NCBI GenBank assembly: GCA_016210115.1 | Contig: JACQUW010000363.1 | Span: 1 to 64,000 of the forward strand | Direction: 5' to 3' | Source: Deltaproteobacteria bacterium | GTDB taxonomy: Bacteria > Desulfobacterota > Binatia > UBA9968 | Length of the DNA stretch: 64,000 nt | Shown here: positions 50,053 to 59,550 of the stretch, in pieces | How the letters are laid out: each line of letters begins with the position of its first letter | How positions within the stretch are numbered: the stretch's first letter is position 1 | Notes under the pieces: generated by a model | Told to the model about the DNA's origin: nothing | The model's database searches: none | What the model saw: only the letters and a program-made list of their open reading frames with translations | Translations under genes and position numbers: made by a program

Positions 50053-51063
50053 ATGCCCAAACTCACTTTGAGTTTTATTTCCGGGTTCAATGAGCGCGTT
50101 CAACCGTTGATGGACGGGAGTATTCAGGCGGAAGGGATTGAGATCATCCCCACTTATTCGAATCCCGCAGAAACGTTCTGGCGACAGCTCAAATTTCAGG
50201 AGTTCGATATCGCAGAAATGTCCATGTCGTCCTATCTCATCGCCCGCTCACGGGGCATGGACATGATCGCGCTGCCGGTCTTCCCGACGCGCCGGTTGTT
50301 TCAGACGGAAGTTTCGATTCATCTCGACTCCGGTGTCAAGGAGCCGGCCGATCTTATCGGTAAACGGATCGGTGTCGCCGAATATCAGCAGACCGCAGCG
50401 CTCTGGATTCGAGGAATCTTGGAACACGACTTTGGAGTGTCGCAGTATAAGGTTCACTGGTACATGGAGAGGACCGAGGAGCTGAGCCATGGCGGAGCGA
50501 CCGGATTCAAGCCGCCGCCCGGAATTTCCTTCAACCGAATCCCGCTCGACAAAAGTCTCGCTTCAATGCTTCTCAGTAACGAGCTGGATGCGGCGCCGGT
50601 CCGCGGCCCATGGACGATGCGACCGAATGTTTTAGGTCGCTCGAGCCGGATCACGGGAACCGGCGATTGGAATAAGGTCAAGCCTCTATTCCCTGACCGG
50701 ATCGCGGAAGGAGAGCGCTTTTTTAAAAAACACGGCTTTCTCCCGGCCAACCACGGCTACATCATCCGTGGAGACATTTATCGAAAGTATCCCTGGGTCG
50801 CGTTCAATCTCTACAGCGGCTTTGTCAAAGCCAAAGCGTTCGCGCAGGAAAAACTCCTCGAACGCATCCCGTCAGCGCTATTTTTCGGGCCGGAGTATCT
50901 GGCCATGACCAGGCGGCTCTTCGGCGACGATCCTTTTTGTTACGGTATCAAAGGCAACCTGGCACTGCTCGAAACGATTATCGATTATTCGTACGAGCAG
51001 GGGTTGACGCCGCGAAAGATGAAGATCGAAGAACTCTTTGCAGAAAGCACACTCGGTCTCTAA
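50053..51063 (+). CDS. 4,5-dihydroxyphthalate decarboxylase-like (binding-protein fold) protein
   Basis: A 336-residue protein with no signal peptide, starting at 50053 behind CAGGAGAAAGAT. Key parts: LSFISGFNERVQPLMDGSIQ, QEFDIAEMSMSSYLIARSRG, LPVFPTRRLFQTE and LIGKRIGVAEYQQTAALW. This is the pattern of Pht5-type 4,5-dihydroxyphthalate decarboxylases, which share the periplasmic binding protein fold. It may be an aromatic acid decarboxylase or a non-exported binding protein. Next to an LLM oxidoreductase and cupins, an aromatic pathway role is plausible. Confidence 0.8.
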   Translation: MPKLTLSFISGFNERVQPLMDGSIQAEGIEIIPTYSNPAETFWRQLKFQEFDIAEMSMSSYLIARSRGMDMIALPVFPTRRLFQTEVSIHLDSGVKEPADLIGKRIGVAEYQQTAALWIRGILEHDFGVSQYKVHWYMERTEELSHGGATGFKPPPGISFNRIPLDKSLASMLLSNELDAAPVRGPWTMRPNVLGRSSRITGTGDWNKVKPLFPDRIAEGERFFKKHGFLPANHGYIIRGDIYRKYPWVAFNLYSGFVKAKAFAQEKLLERIPSALFFGPEYLAMTRRLFGDDPFCYGIKGNLALLETIIDYSYEQGLTPRKMKIEELFAESTLGL

Positions 51064-51112
51064 TTCCCGATAAGCCCCGATCTGAAACCAATTTTGCCCA
51101 TTAGATCATCAA

Positions 51113-51146
51113 GTTCCCTCTCCCGTCCAGGAGAGGGCGCCCTCGA
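51113..51146. repeat. Intergenic CCCTCTCC...GGAGAGGG palindrome
   Basis: CCCTCTCCCGTCCAGGAGAG forms a short stem with a small loop and belongs to the family at 5379 and 20455. Confidence 0.5.
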
Positions 51147-51344
51147 TACGCCACTAAACGTGGCTACACCCTTGTGTCCCCAATTTCCGACATCTTCTTT
51201 CAATTTCCTACAGAGCCGACATATTGCTCCGGGCTAAGCTTCGCGGGACGTAGCATTTATCGGGTTTTTACATGGAACGGCTCTTGCGTACACCGCATTG
51301 GTACGGTTGTTGCTTCTTCTCTAATACGAAGATGGGAATGCTTT

Positions 51345-53384
51345 ATGAAGAAGCGAAAGTATCACGTCTGGATCTGGTTGTTTTCTTTCTTCGGTCTTCT
51401 TGTAATCGCCGCCGGGGTCTTCCTCTATAATCTGGATTGGAACAAAGCCAAACCGTACATATCCGCAGCAGCCAGCAAGGCCACGGGACGCCAACTCGTC
51501 ATTAATGGCGACCTCAACGTAAATCTCGGCTGGATTTCCAAACTCCGCGCAAGGCAAATTCAATTCCAAAATGCTTCCTGGAGCAGCCATCCACAAATGG
51601 TCGAAGTTGAACTTCTCGACGTCGACTTGGACGTGTGGCAACTCCTCAAGTTCCGTATCGTCCTGCCCGCGATAACCATCTCGAACGCGAAAGTGATCCT
51701 GGAAAAAAATGCTGAGGGCTCCGCAAACTGGGAATTTAGCGAGGCTCCCGCTGAAACCAAACCGGCGGCACCGAAAGATCGGACCACGTTTCCCGTGATC
51801 GAAAAGCTCATTATCAAGGACAGCGCGTTGCTTTTTACCAATCAGGAAACCGACGCCCGAATCGATTTGAAGCTCAATCACGCCGAGGCGGGGGGCTTTT
51901 GGGAGACGCCGGTCAAGCTCAAAGCGGAAGGCCGGTATCAGCAGCAGCCCCTGAGTCTATCGTTAGGCGGGGGTTCTTACCAAAACCTGACGAGCGCCAA
52001 GGAGCCTTACCCTGTGCAGATCAACCTGCGCGCGGGAGACGTCAGAGCGAAGGTCGAGGGTAATCTGATCGAGCCGCTGCAGATGAAAGGGGAAAACGTG
52101 ACACTTGATATTCAGGGACAGGACATGAGCAATCTGTTCCCGCTCATTCGTCTCGTTTTTCCATCGACGCCGCCTTACAGACTGAAAGGCCACTTAAAGC
52201 ATGAAGGGGACGTCTGGGCTTTCTCGAACTTTTCCGGACAGGTCGGCGGCAGCGATCTATCGGGGACGATTCGCGTCGACACAGCGCCGAAGCGTCACGT
52301 TATGAAGGCAGACCTCGTTTCGAGCATGCTCGATTTCAAGGATCTTGCGGGGTTTATCGGAGGAGACCCCAAGGCGCAGAAGAAACCAGAGGAGCCAAAG
52401 AAAGCTGCGGCCGAACCGGAAAGCGACCGGATCTTTCCCGATCAGCGCTATGATTTGGAGCGCCTGAATGCGATGGATGCGGACGTTCGGCTGCGCGCCA
52501 AGAAGATTTTGGCACCCAATCTTCCGATAGACAATCTGGACGCGAGGCTCGACTTGAAGAACGGCGTTTTGCGCTTCGAGCCGGCCTCCTTCGGAGTTGC
52601 CAATGGCCGCATAGAAATCCACAGCACATTCGACGCCTCAAAGCGCCCCTCGAACGTCAAAATCGATGTTCGCGCCCGAAATCTCGAGTTGAGGCGATTC
52701 ATGGGCGAGAGCTCTTTCGCCCAAAAGACTCTGGCGCCTATTGGAGGGCGAATCGCCGTTTCCGGGACCGGGGAATCGTTTCGCGAGCTTATGGCGACGG
52801 CGTCCGGCAATATCTTCTTCGCAATGTCAGGAGGCGAGATTAGCGGTCTTCTCGTCGAACTGGCCGGGCTCGATGTCGCGCAGACATTAGGCTTACTTAT
52901 TCGGGGCGATAATCCCATACCGATCCGCTGCGCCCTGGTGGATCTCGAGGGAGAGAACGGACAGATGGATGTCAAAACATTCGTTTTCGACACGGCCAGC
53001 ACCATCGTAGTGGCTGACGGGAAAATCGACCTGCGGGACGAGAAAGTCAATATCGTTTTGACGCCGGTTCCGAAAAATTTCAGCCCACTGAGCCTCCGGT
53101 CGTATATCCGGACGACCGGCCGTTTCAAGAGTATATCGGTATTTCCTGATCCCCTCAGGACCGGAACTGAATCGTTGTTTGCTAAGATCTTCAACGTCTT
53201 CGTAATGATCGCTTTGATGCCGGTCCAGCCGAGAGACCTCGGGCTGGGGCGGGATGCGGACTGCGACGGATTGATCGCCGCTGCCCAAAAAAAAGATCCG
53301 GTCGGAGTCGTTCCGACAGCGGGACAAAATACAGTTCCAGCCAATCAAGCGTCCGCGCAAAGACACGCTCGCGCAACGCGATGA
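51345..53384 (+). CDS. AsmA-family inner-membrane-anchored protein
   Basis: A 679-residue protein with one N-terminal membrane segment (WIWLFSFFGLLVIAAGVFLY) and a long periplasmic part. Residues 30-120 match the AsmA N-terminus: ATGRQLVINGDLNVNLGWIS, LRARQIQFQNASW, VEVELLDVDLDVWQLL. A late ISGLLVELAGLDVAQTLGLL region is the AsmA C-terminal repeat. AsmA-like proteins form bridge-like lipid conduits between the two membranes. The ATG at 51345 puts the membrane segment at the N-terminus; the frame is open back to 51174 without a site. Confidence 0.9.
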   Translation: MKKRKYHVWIWLFSFFGLLVIAAGVFLYNLDWNKAKPYISAAASKATGRQLVINGDLNVNLGWISKLRARQIQFQNASWSSHPQMVEVELLDVDLDVWQLLKFRIVLPAITISNAKVILEKNAEGSANWEFSEAPAETKPAAPKDRTTFPVIEKLIIKDSALLFTNQETDARIDLKLNHAEAGGFWETPVKLKAEGRYQQQPLSLSLGGGSYQNLTSAKEPYPVQINLRAGDVRAKVEGNLIEPLQMKGENVTLDIQGQDMSNLFPLIRLVFPSTPPYRLKGHLKHEGDVWAFSNFSGQVGGSDLSGTIRVDTAPKRHVMKADLVSSMLDFKDLAGFIGGDPKAQKKPEEPKKAAAEPESDRIFPDQRYDLERLNAMDADVRLRAKKILAPNLPIDNLDARLDLKNGVLRFEPASFGVANGRIEIHSTFDASKRPSNVKIDVRARNLELRRFMGESSFAQKTLAPIGGRIAVSGTGESFRELMATASGNIFFAMSGGEISGLLVELAGLDVAQTLGLLIRGDNPIPIRCALVDLEGENGQMDVKTFVFDTASTIVVADGKIDLRDEKVNIVLTPVPKNFSPLSLRSYIRTTGRFKSISVFPDPLRTGTESLFAKIFNVFVMIALMPVQPRDLGLGRDADCDGLIAAAQKKDPVGVVPTAGQNTVPANQASAQRHARATR

Positions 53385-53762
53385 GCCTGTTAGCCCGGAT
53401 TATTCACGACCAAAGGTGTGGCCTGAGGGGCAGCCTTTCCCGTCGAGAGCAAGAGGCCTCTGCCTTGAGGTGGACTTTAAACGTCCGATCTGCAGCAAAT
53501 AACACTGGCGCGATGAGACACATAGCCGAGCACCAAAGACGTCATCGAACCTGCACGTTCCTGTGCTCTCTCTCTTCAAGGCTCACCCCTCAGGCTGCAG
53601 TGTGTCATAATCTATACTCGATCTATGAATCGTCCGGGTTAGGTGTCTGAAGAGAGCGCCCGTTTTTAGCGTCGCTTCACCTTTTTGTCTTCTTGCCAAC
53701 CTTAGTTCGTTTGTGTAATAGGGTTTACGGGCCCTTGCTGTTCGTTGCGGCCCCTTGATCCT
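53385..53762. other. Intergenic stretch, no gene recognised
   Basis: About 380 bases. A partial copy of the 45402/62204 repeat lies near 53549. No frame with a ribosome binding site or recognisable product was found. Confidence 0.4.
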
Positions 53763-54713
53763 ATGAATGAGACCCTGAAGAGACAAAGGCTCCGCTTCTC
53801 CGTGATCTTCGCAATTGCCGCGATCATCGTTGGCGTAATCCTTGACTCGGGTGCTGCGGCACAAACGCCAGGAACGGTGGACGCCAAAACCATCTCTTTA
53901 GGAATCGTCTCGGAAATAAATCAGAAGGAGATCGAAGCGCATTTTCGGGATTTTGTCCGTTATGTCGCGCGAAAGCTCTCCTCCGCGACAGAAATAGAGG
54001 GAAAGGTCGTGATAGCGGCCACACCGCTTGAGCTGGTTAAGCTTCTTCAACAGAAGAGCATCGATTTCTACATTGAGAGTCCGTATCCAACCTATCTCAT
54101 CAACCAGGTCCACGGAGCCGCAATGTTACTGTTGAGACGGTGGAAGGGCGGTATGGCGGAATATCAAAGTCTCATTTTTGCCAAACGAGACGGCGAGATA
54201 AAACGCCTCGAAGACCTGCGGGGAAAAATCATCGCGTTTGAGGACCCCGGATCGAGTTCGGGTCATTTTCTTCCGAAGTTCTTCCTCCAAAGGAGGGGAT
54301 TCAAGCTTTCGGAGAAGACCCGAATTGAGCCGAGTGCTTCGCCGAGTGATGTTGCTTATATTTTTGCCTATTCTCAAGAACGCCTCGTGGAGCTGGTCCT
54401 TACAAAACAGGTCGCGGCGGGAGCATTCAGTAGTGACGATTACGCGACACTTGACGAGAAGAAGAGAGCCGAGATCACCGTCCTTGCGCATACGGAGAAA
54501 CTCCCGCGCCACCTTCTTTCAATCCGAAAAGATCTGCCGCGGGGAATGGCCGACCGTCTCGAGCAGGTTCTGATTTCGATGCATGAAGAGGAAGAAGGTC
54601 GGGCGATTTTGAAAAAAACCGACAACACAACCAAGTTTGACGTCTTGCCGGGAGGCGAGCCGGCGGTTCGGCGCATGCTCCTGGAAACTTTTCGCTCCGG
54701 CGACCAGAGATAG
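53763..54713 (+). CDS. PhnD-like phosphate/phosphonate-type binding protein
   Basis: A 316-residue exported receptor. The N-terminal membrane/signal segment is VIFAIAAIIVGVILDSGAAA. The mature part has ISLGIVSEINQKEIEAHFRD, the PhnD-like pattern IDFYIESPYPTYLINQ, LEDLRGKIIAFEDPGSSSGH and a late RHLLSIRKDLPRG. The start at ATG 53763 is chosen to place the signal peptide. Family members bind phosphonates, phosphite or other small oxyanions. No permease is adjacent. Confidence 0.85.
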   Translation: MNETLKRQRLRFSVIFAIAAIIVGVILDSGAAAQTPGTVDAKTISLGIVSEINQKEIEAHFRDFVRYVARKLSSATEIEGKVVIAATPLELVKLLQQKSIDFYIESPYPTYLINQVHGAAMLLLRRWKGGMAEYQSLIFAKRDGEIKRLEDLRGKIIAFEDPGSSSGHFLPKFFLQRRGFKLSEKTRIEPSASPSDVAYIFAYSQERLVELVLTKQVAAGAFSSDDYATLDEKKRAEITVLAHTEKLPRHLLSIRKDLPRGMADRLEQVLISMHEEEEGRAILKKTDNTTKFDVLPGGEPAVRRMLLETFRSGDQR

Positions 54714-54859
54714 AAATCTCCTCAAAGACTCCCGCTTTTTTAAGAGACCGTACAAAACAAACCTCATCGTGAAATGAGCGTTCTCCGGTAGGCGCGCGTC
54801 TTCGCGGAAGAATCTATCCACCGTGACGAGAAGCCTGAGCCCCTTGCCCGGTGGGGCTG

Positions 54860-54885
54860 GAAACTGATAGTACTTAATTAGTTTC
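54860..54885. promoter_or_regulatory. Palindromic site, candidate TetR operator
   Basis: GAAACTnAT and ATnAGTTTC form arms matching at 8 of 9 positions around an 8-base centre. The site ends nine bases before the TetR gene start at 54895, a position suited to autorepression and control of the exporter operon. Confidence 0.55.
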
Positions 54886-54894
54886 TAAAGTTTT

Positions 54895-55533
54895 ATGATC
54901 GCCCAATCCTATCCCGATCATACGCCGGCGGCGGAACTGCCGATGGAGAACTCCATCACGCAACGGATCGTAACGGCGGCCCGAAAGCACTTTTTTACCC
55001 ACGGCTTCCGCAACGTCACCATGGATGATCTGGCGGAAGAACTCGGGATGAGCAAGAAAACGCTCTATGCGTCTTTTTCCAGCAAGGCCGCGCTTCTCCA
55101 GGCTGTGTTCCTGGATAAGTTTCGCAGCATCGAGACCGATCTCGATCGAATTATGCGCGACGGCTCGGCCGATGTTCTGGCCGCGCTCCATCAATTGCTC
55201 GCGTGCGTGCAGCGACACACGGAAGAGATCCATCCGCCGCTCGTGCGCGATATTCGGCGAGAAGCGCCGGAGATATTCAAGCTGGTGGAGAGCCGCCGCC
55301 GGGACATCATTCAGCGTTATTTCGGAAAACTTTTTCACGAAGGACGCAGGGCGGGGATCATCCGTAAAGACATTCCAGTCCGGTTGATGATCGAGATTCT
55401 TATTGGCGCAACGGAAGCCATTATGAATCCGTCCAAGATGGCGGAACTTGGCCTTACGCCGAAGAGCGGCTTTGTTACGATCGTTACAGTAATTCTCGAG
55501 GGTGTCATGACCGAAACCGGAAGGTCAAAATAA
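54895..55533 (+). CDS. TetR-family regulator of the exporter operon (CecR-like position)
   Basis: A 212-residue repressor. The N-terminal helix-turn-helix is clear: RIVTAARKHFFTHGFRNVTM, DDLAEELGMSKKTLYASFSS. The C-terminal ligand domain is variable, as usual. The ATG at 54895 or 54943 could be the start. It is followed at 46 bases by a membrane fusion protein gene, the same order as E. coli cecR-ybhGFSR, where the regulator responds to antibiotics. The inducer here is unknown. Confidence 0.9.
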   Translation: MIAQSYPDHTPAAELPMENSITQRIVTAARKHFFTHGFRNVTMDDLAEELGMSKKTLYASFSSKAALLQAVFLDKFRSIETDLDRIMRDGSADVLAALHQLLACVQRHTEEIHPPLVRDIRREAPEIFKLVESRRRDIIQRYFGKLFHEGRRAGIIRKDIPVRLMIEILIGATEAIMNPSKMAELGLTPKSGFVTIVTVILEGVMTETGRSK

Positions 55534-55579
55534 CGGGCGGCACGGCTCGTGATGCCGTGCGCAGTATGCCAGGTGATAT

Positions 55580-56656
55580 ATGAACCGAAGGGTGCTGATG
55601 ATCGGTTTGTTGCTTGTCGTGGCCGGCGCGGCGGCTGGCCTGACGTGGTGGCTCGCTCACCGCGCTGACGAGCCTCGGGAACTCGTGCTTTACGGCAACG
55701 TGGATCTCCGGCAAGTGCAGTTGTCATTCAACAACAGCGAGCGGATTGCCGCTGTGCTGGTCCAGGAAGGGGACCGCGTCCGGCGGGGCCAGGTCCTGGC
55801 CCGGCTCGACAGGAGCCGTCTGGAGCCGCAGGTCGCGCAATTTGAGGCGCAAGCGGCGGCACAACGCCAGGTCGTACAGAGGCTCCGCAACGGCAGCCGG
55901 CCTGAAGAGATCGAACAGGCCAGGGCAAACGTCCAATCCGCGAAAGCGGATGTGGCCAATGCTCACCAGCAGTATGAGCGCCTCAAGGCGGCAGCGGACG
56001 CTTCCGCCGGGCGGGCTGTGCGCCAGCAGGATCTCGATACAGCTAAGGCTGCCCTGCAGGTCGCTGAGGCAAAGCTCGTAGTCAACCAGAGGGCGCTTGA
56101 TCTGGCTGTTGCCGGTCCGCGCAAGGAAGAGGTTGCGGAGAATGAGGCCCGGCTGCGGGCCAATGAGGCGCAGCTAGCGCTCCTGCGACAGCAATTGATC
56201 GATACGCAGCTTATATCACCCGTGGATGCCGTGGTGCGCACGCGGATTTTGGAGCCCGGGGATATGGCCTCGCCGCAGAAGCCTGTTTTCTCACTCGCGA
56301 TCACCGACCCCAAGTGGGTTCGCGCCTATCTTTCCGAGCCGGACCTGAGCAAAGCGCATTCGGGAATAGCTGCTGCCGTTGCGGTGGATAGTTTTCCGGA
56401 CCGGCGATTTGAAGGATGGGTCGGATTCATCTCTCCCGTCGCCGAGTTCACGCCGAAGTCCGTGCAAACCGAAGAGCTGCGGACGAGCCTCGTTTATGAG
56501 GTCCGCGTTTTTGTAAAGGATCCTTCGGACGAATTGCGTCTCGGCATGCCGGCGACGGTTTATCTCCCGCTTGCCCGGCCCGATTCCCAAACCTCTCGGA
56601 CACCAGCGTTAAGCACGCGCGAGAGCCGCGCGCCGAATGAAAAGGGCCGCAGATGA
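55580..56656 (+). CDS. ybhG: HlyD-family membrane fusion protein (YbhG-like)
   Basis: A 358-residue periplasmic adaptor with one N-terminal anchor (LMIGLLLVVAGAAAGLTWWL), a lipoyl half motif VLVQEGDRVRRGQVLARLDR, a long helical hairpin (RPEEIEQARANVQSAKADVA), a second lipoyl half (LISPVDAVVRTRILEPGDMA) and a beta-barrel. It links the inner-membrane ABC exporter to the outer-membrane factor encoded three genes on. The start of the ATPase overlaps its stop by four bases (ATGA). Confidence 0.9.
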   Translation: MNRRVLMIGLLLVVAGAAAGLTWWLAHRADEPRELVLYGNVDLRQVQLSFNNSERIAAVLVQEGDRVRRGQVLARLDRSRLEPQVAQFEAQAAAQRQVVQRLRNGSRPEEIEQARANVQSAKADVANAHQQYERLKAAADASAGRAVRQQDLDTAKAALQVAEAKLVVNQRALDLAVAGPRKEEVAENEARLRANEAQLALLRQQLIDTQLISPVDAVVRTRILEPGDMASPQKPVFSLAITDPKWVRAYLSEPDLSKAHSGIAAAVAVDSFPDRRFEGWVGFISPVAEFTPKSVQTEELRTSLVYEVRVFVKDPSDELRLGMPATVYLPLARPDSQTSRTPALSTRESRAPNEKGRR

Positions 56657-58395
56657 GCGCCGCTGGAAAAAACCGCACTGTCCTGCTCGGCCGCGCGATC
56701 CAAAAGACATTTCGTCGCGACACCGGCGAACCCGTACAGGCGCTCGACGGCGTTTCTCTAGAGGCTTCTGCCGGTACACTTACGGCTCTGGTGGGACCGG
56801 ACGGCGCCGGCAAGACAACGCTCATCCGTTTGGCCGCAGGGCTCCTGGCGGCTGACGCAGGCGAGCTGAAGGTCCTGGGTATCGATGTCGCCGCCGATCC
56901 GCAAAAGGTCCAAGACCGCGTCGGGTACATGCCGCAGAAGTTTGGATTGTATGAAGATCTGAGCGTCCGGGAAAACCTCGATCTTTACGCCGATCTACAC
57001 GGTGTGACTGTTGAAGAGCGCCGGGAGCGATACCCGAGACTCATGGAGATGACAGCACTCGGACCGTTTAAGGACCGCCTGGCCGGACGGTTATCGGGCG
57101 GGATGAAGCAAAAGCTTGGGCTTGCCTGCACGCTCGTGCGCTCGCCGGAGCTATTGCTGCTGGACGAGCCGACGGTTGGCGTCGACCCCCTTTCGCGCCG
57201 CGAGCTTTGGGAGATTATTCTGCAGCTCGTCAATGATCAAAGATTGACCGTGCTCCTCAGCACCTCTTATCTCGATGAGGCCGAGCCGTGCGGATACGTC
57301 GTCGTCCTCCACCAGGGAAGGGTACTGGCGCAGGGTCGTCCGGCGGAGATCGCCGGGCTGGCAGCGGGACGAACGTTCCTGGCCGAGCCGACTGCCGGCC
57401 AGAAAGCAAGCGGGCTACAGGCGCGATTGCTGGATCACCCAGGCGTGCTGGACGCTGTGCCTGAAGGGGGACGCGTGCGGTTGGTCGTAAGCGAAAGTTC
57501 TTTCAATGCCATAGCGACCGCGCCGGTGAACCCGCGATTCGAAGACGGCTTTATGGTGTTATTGCGCGGGACAGTGCCGCAACCGAGCGCCGCGGGATCA
57601 ATGACGTTCAAACGACCGGCAGAGCAACCAGGTGAGGGCGCGGTCATCGAGGTTCGCGACTTAGTCCGGCAGTTCGGAACTTTCACAGCCGTCGATCACA
57701 TCAGCTTCGAAGTCCATCGCGGCGAGATCTTTGGTCTGCTCGGTCCCAATGGCGCCGGCAAAACCACGACTTTTCGCATGCTGTGCGGCTTGCTCGCGGC
57801 TACGGGCGGCATGCTGCGAGTTGGAGGCGTGGACCTGCTCCACGCCCGCGCATCGGCGCGCCAGCGGATCGGGTATGTGGCGCAAAAATTTTCGCTGTAC
57901 GGCCAGCTATCGGTAAATGAGAACCTGGAATTCTTCGCCGGCGCCTATGGCTTGCGCGGCGAGCGAAAGAGCGAGCGGATCAATTGGGCGCTGCGGCAGT
58001 TTGAGTTGACGCCGCTGGCCCGCATCCCGACCGAACGGCTACCCGGCGGATACAGGCAGCGGCTGGCAATGGCCGCGGCGCTGCTGCACGAGCCGGAGAT
58101 TCTGTTTCTTGACGAGCCGACCAGCGGCGCCGACCCGCTGGCCCGCCGTGAGTTTTGGCAGCGCATCACCGGCCTCTCCGAGCAGGGGGTGACTGTCGTC
58201 GTCACGACTCATTTTATGAAAGAAGCCGAGTATTGCGACCGGGTCGCCATCATGGATGCCGGTAGGATACTGGCCCAGGGCACACCGGCCGAGATCCGCG
58301 GCGGCGAGCCGACGATGGAGGACGCGTTCATCGCCATCGTCGAGCGGGCGCGCGAGAGCGAGTCCGCCCGTTCGGAAAAATCGGGTGCCGCGTGA
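56653..58395 (+). CDS. ybhF: ABC exporter ATPase with two nucleotide-binding domains (YbhF-like)
   Basis: A 580-residue protein with two fused ATPases. Domain 1 has Walker A GPDGAGKTT, signature LSGGMKQK and Walker B LLLLDEPTVGVDP. Domain 2 (from about residue 325) has GPNGAGKTT, a signature altered to LPGGYRQR and ILFLDEPTSGADP. The fusion supplies both sites for the two ABC-2 permeases that follow. Overlaps on both sides (four bases upstream, one base downstream) show tight coupling. Confidence 0.93.
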   Translation: MSAAGKNRTVLLGRAIQKTFRRDTGEPVQALDGVSLEASAGTLTALVGPDGAGKTTLIRLAAGLLAADAGELKVLGIDVAADPQKVQDRVGYMPQKFGLYEDLSVRENLDLYADLHGVTVEERRERYPRLMEMTALGPFKDRLAGRLSGGMKQKLGLACTLVRSPELLLLDEPTVGVDPLSRRELWEIILQLVNDQRLTVLLSTSYLDEAEPCGYVVVLHQGRVLAQGRPAEIAGLAAGRTFLAEPTAGQKASGLQARLLDHPGVLDAVPEGGRVRLVVSESSFNAIATAPVNPRFEDGFMVLLRGTVPQPSAAGSMTFKRPAEQPGEGAVIEVRDLVRQFGTFTAVDHISFEVHRGEIFGLLGPNGAGKTTTFRMLCGLLAATGGMLRVGGVDLLHARASARQRIGYVAQKFSLYGQLSVNENLEFFAGAYGLRGERKSERINWALRQFELTPLARIPTERLPGGYRQRLAMAAALLHEPEILFLDEPTSGADPLARREFWQRITGLSEQGVTVVVTTHFMKEAEYCDRVAIMDAGRILAQGTPAEIRGGEPTMEDAFIAIVERARESESARSEKSGAA

Positions 58396-59543
58396 TGCTC
58401 ACGTACGAATCGCGGCGTAATTGGTTGCCACGCAGGGCGCGGCGGGTCTGGGCACTGGTGCGGAAGGAATGTCGTCAAATTATCCGGGACCCCAGCAGCA
58501 TCGCGATCGGCGTGGTATTGCCGCTACTGCTCATCCTGCTGTTCGGCTACGGGCTGTCTCTGGACGTGACCCATGTGCCAGTCGCCGTCGTTTTGGAAAA
58601 ACCCTCGCCCGAAGCGACGGAGCTGGCTGCTGCATTCCAACTTTCTCCATATTTTGACGCGGAGCTTACGACCTCGATGCCACGGGCACGCCAACTGATG
58701 CTTGCACGAAAGGTCGATGGGATCGTCCTTATCCGCGCGGATTTCGCGCGGGATGTGAACCTCGGAGGCGCCGAGGTTCAGATTCTCCTCCACGGGACCG
58801 ACGCTAACCGCGCCCGCATCATCCAGGGTTACGCACAAGGGGCGGTCGGCCAATGGGCGGCTCGTCTTGCCGCTCAGGGGAACGACGTGCCGGTCGGACC
58901 GGTGGCGGTGCAGAGCCGGCTCTGGTTCAACGAGGCCAACGAGAGCCGCTATTTCCTGGTTCCGGGGCTGATCGTTCTGATTATGACGCTCATCGGCGCT
59001 TTGCTGACAGCGCTCGTAATGGCCCGCGAGTGGGAGAGGGGCACCCTCGAGGCGTTGTTTGTGACGCCTGTGCGGGCCGAAGAGATCCTGCTCGGTAAGA
59101 CTCTTCCTTACTTTGCATTGGGCATGGGCGGGCTCGTGCTGTGCATTCTGGCCGCCAAGTTCCTCTTCCACGTCCCGCTCCGCGGATCGGTGCTGGTATT
59201 GGCCGGAGTGTCGATGCTCTACCTGCTGGTCGCGCTGGCCATCGGGCTTTTGATCTCTTCGGCCGTTAAGAGCCAGTTCGTCGCCAGCCAGATAGCGATT
59301 GTGGTTACATTCCTGCCGGCGTTTATGCTTTCGGGATTTCTGTTCGATCTGCGCAGCATGCCGGCTCTCGTTCGCCTGATTACGTACGTGCTGCCGGCGC
59401 GCTACTACGTCACTCTCCTCCAGACAGTATTTCTGGCTGGGGACGTGTGGAGCGTTGTTCTGCCAAACGCGGCGGTGCTGGCGGGCATGGCGGCCGTGCT
59501 CTTGCTCCTGACCCGGGCAACGACTCGAAAGAAGCTGGCTTGA
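58395..59543 (+). CDS. ybhS: ABC-2 type permease (YbhS-like)
   Basis: A 382-residue inner-membrane protein: one N-terminal membrane segment (SIAIGVVLPLLLILLFGYGL), a periplasmic domain of about 130 residues, then five segments (YFLVPGLIVLIMTLIGALLT onward), with the ABC-2 signature AREWERGTLEALFVTPV. Its ATG overlaps the ATPase stop (TGATG). It pairs with the next gene as a heterodimer. Confidence 0.9.
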   Translation: MLTYESRRNWLPRRARRVWALVRKECRQIIRDPSSIAIGVVLPLLLILLFGYGLSLDVTHVPVAVVLEKPSPEATELAAAFQLSPYFDAELTTSMPRARQLMLARKVDGIVLIRADFARDVNLGGAEVQILLHGTDANRARIIQGYAQGAVGQWAARLAAQGNDVPVGPVAVQSRLWFNEANESRYFLVPGLIVLIMTLIGALLTALVMAREWERGTLEALFVTPVRAEEILLGKTLPYFALGMGGLVLCILAAKFLFHVPLRGSVLVLAGVSMLYLLVALAIGLLISSAVKSQFVASQIAIVVTFLPAFMLSGFLFDLRSMPALVRLITYVLPARYYVTLLQTVFLAGDVWSVVLPNAAVLAGMAAVLLLLTRATTRKKLA

Positions 59544-59550
59544 GGGCATT

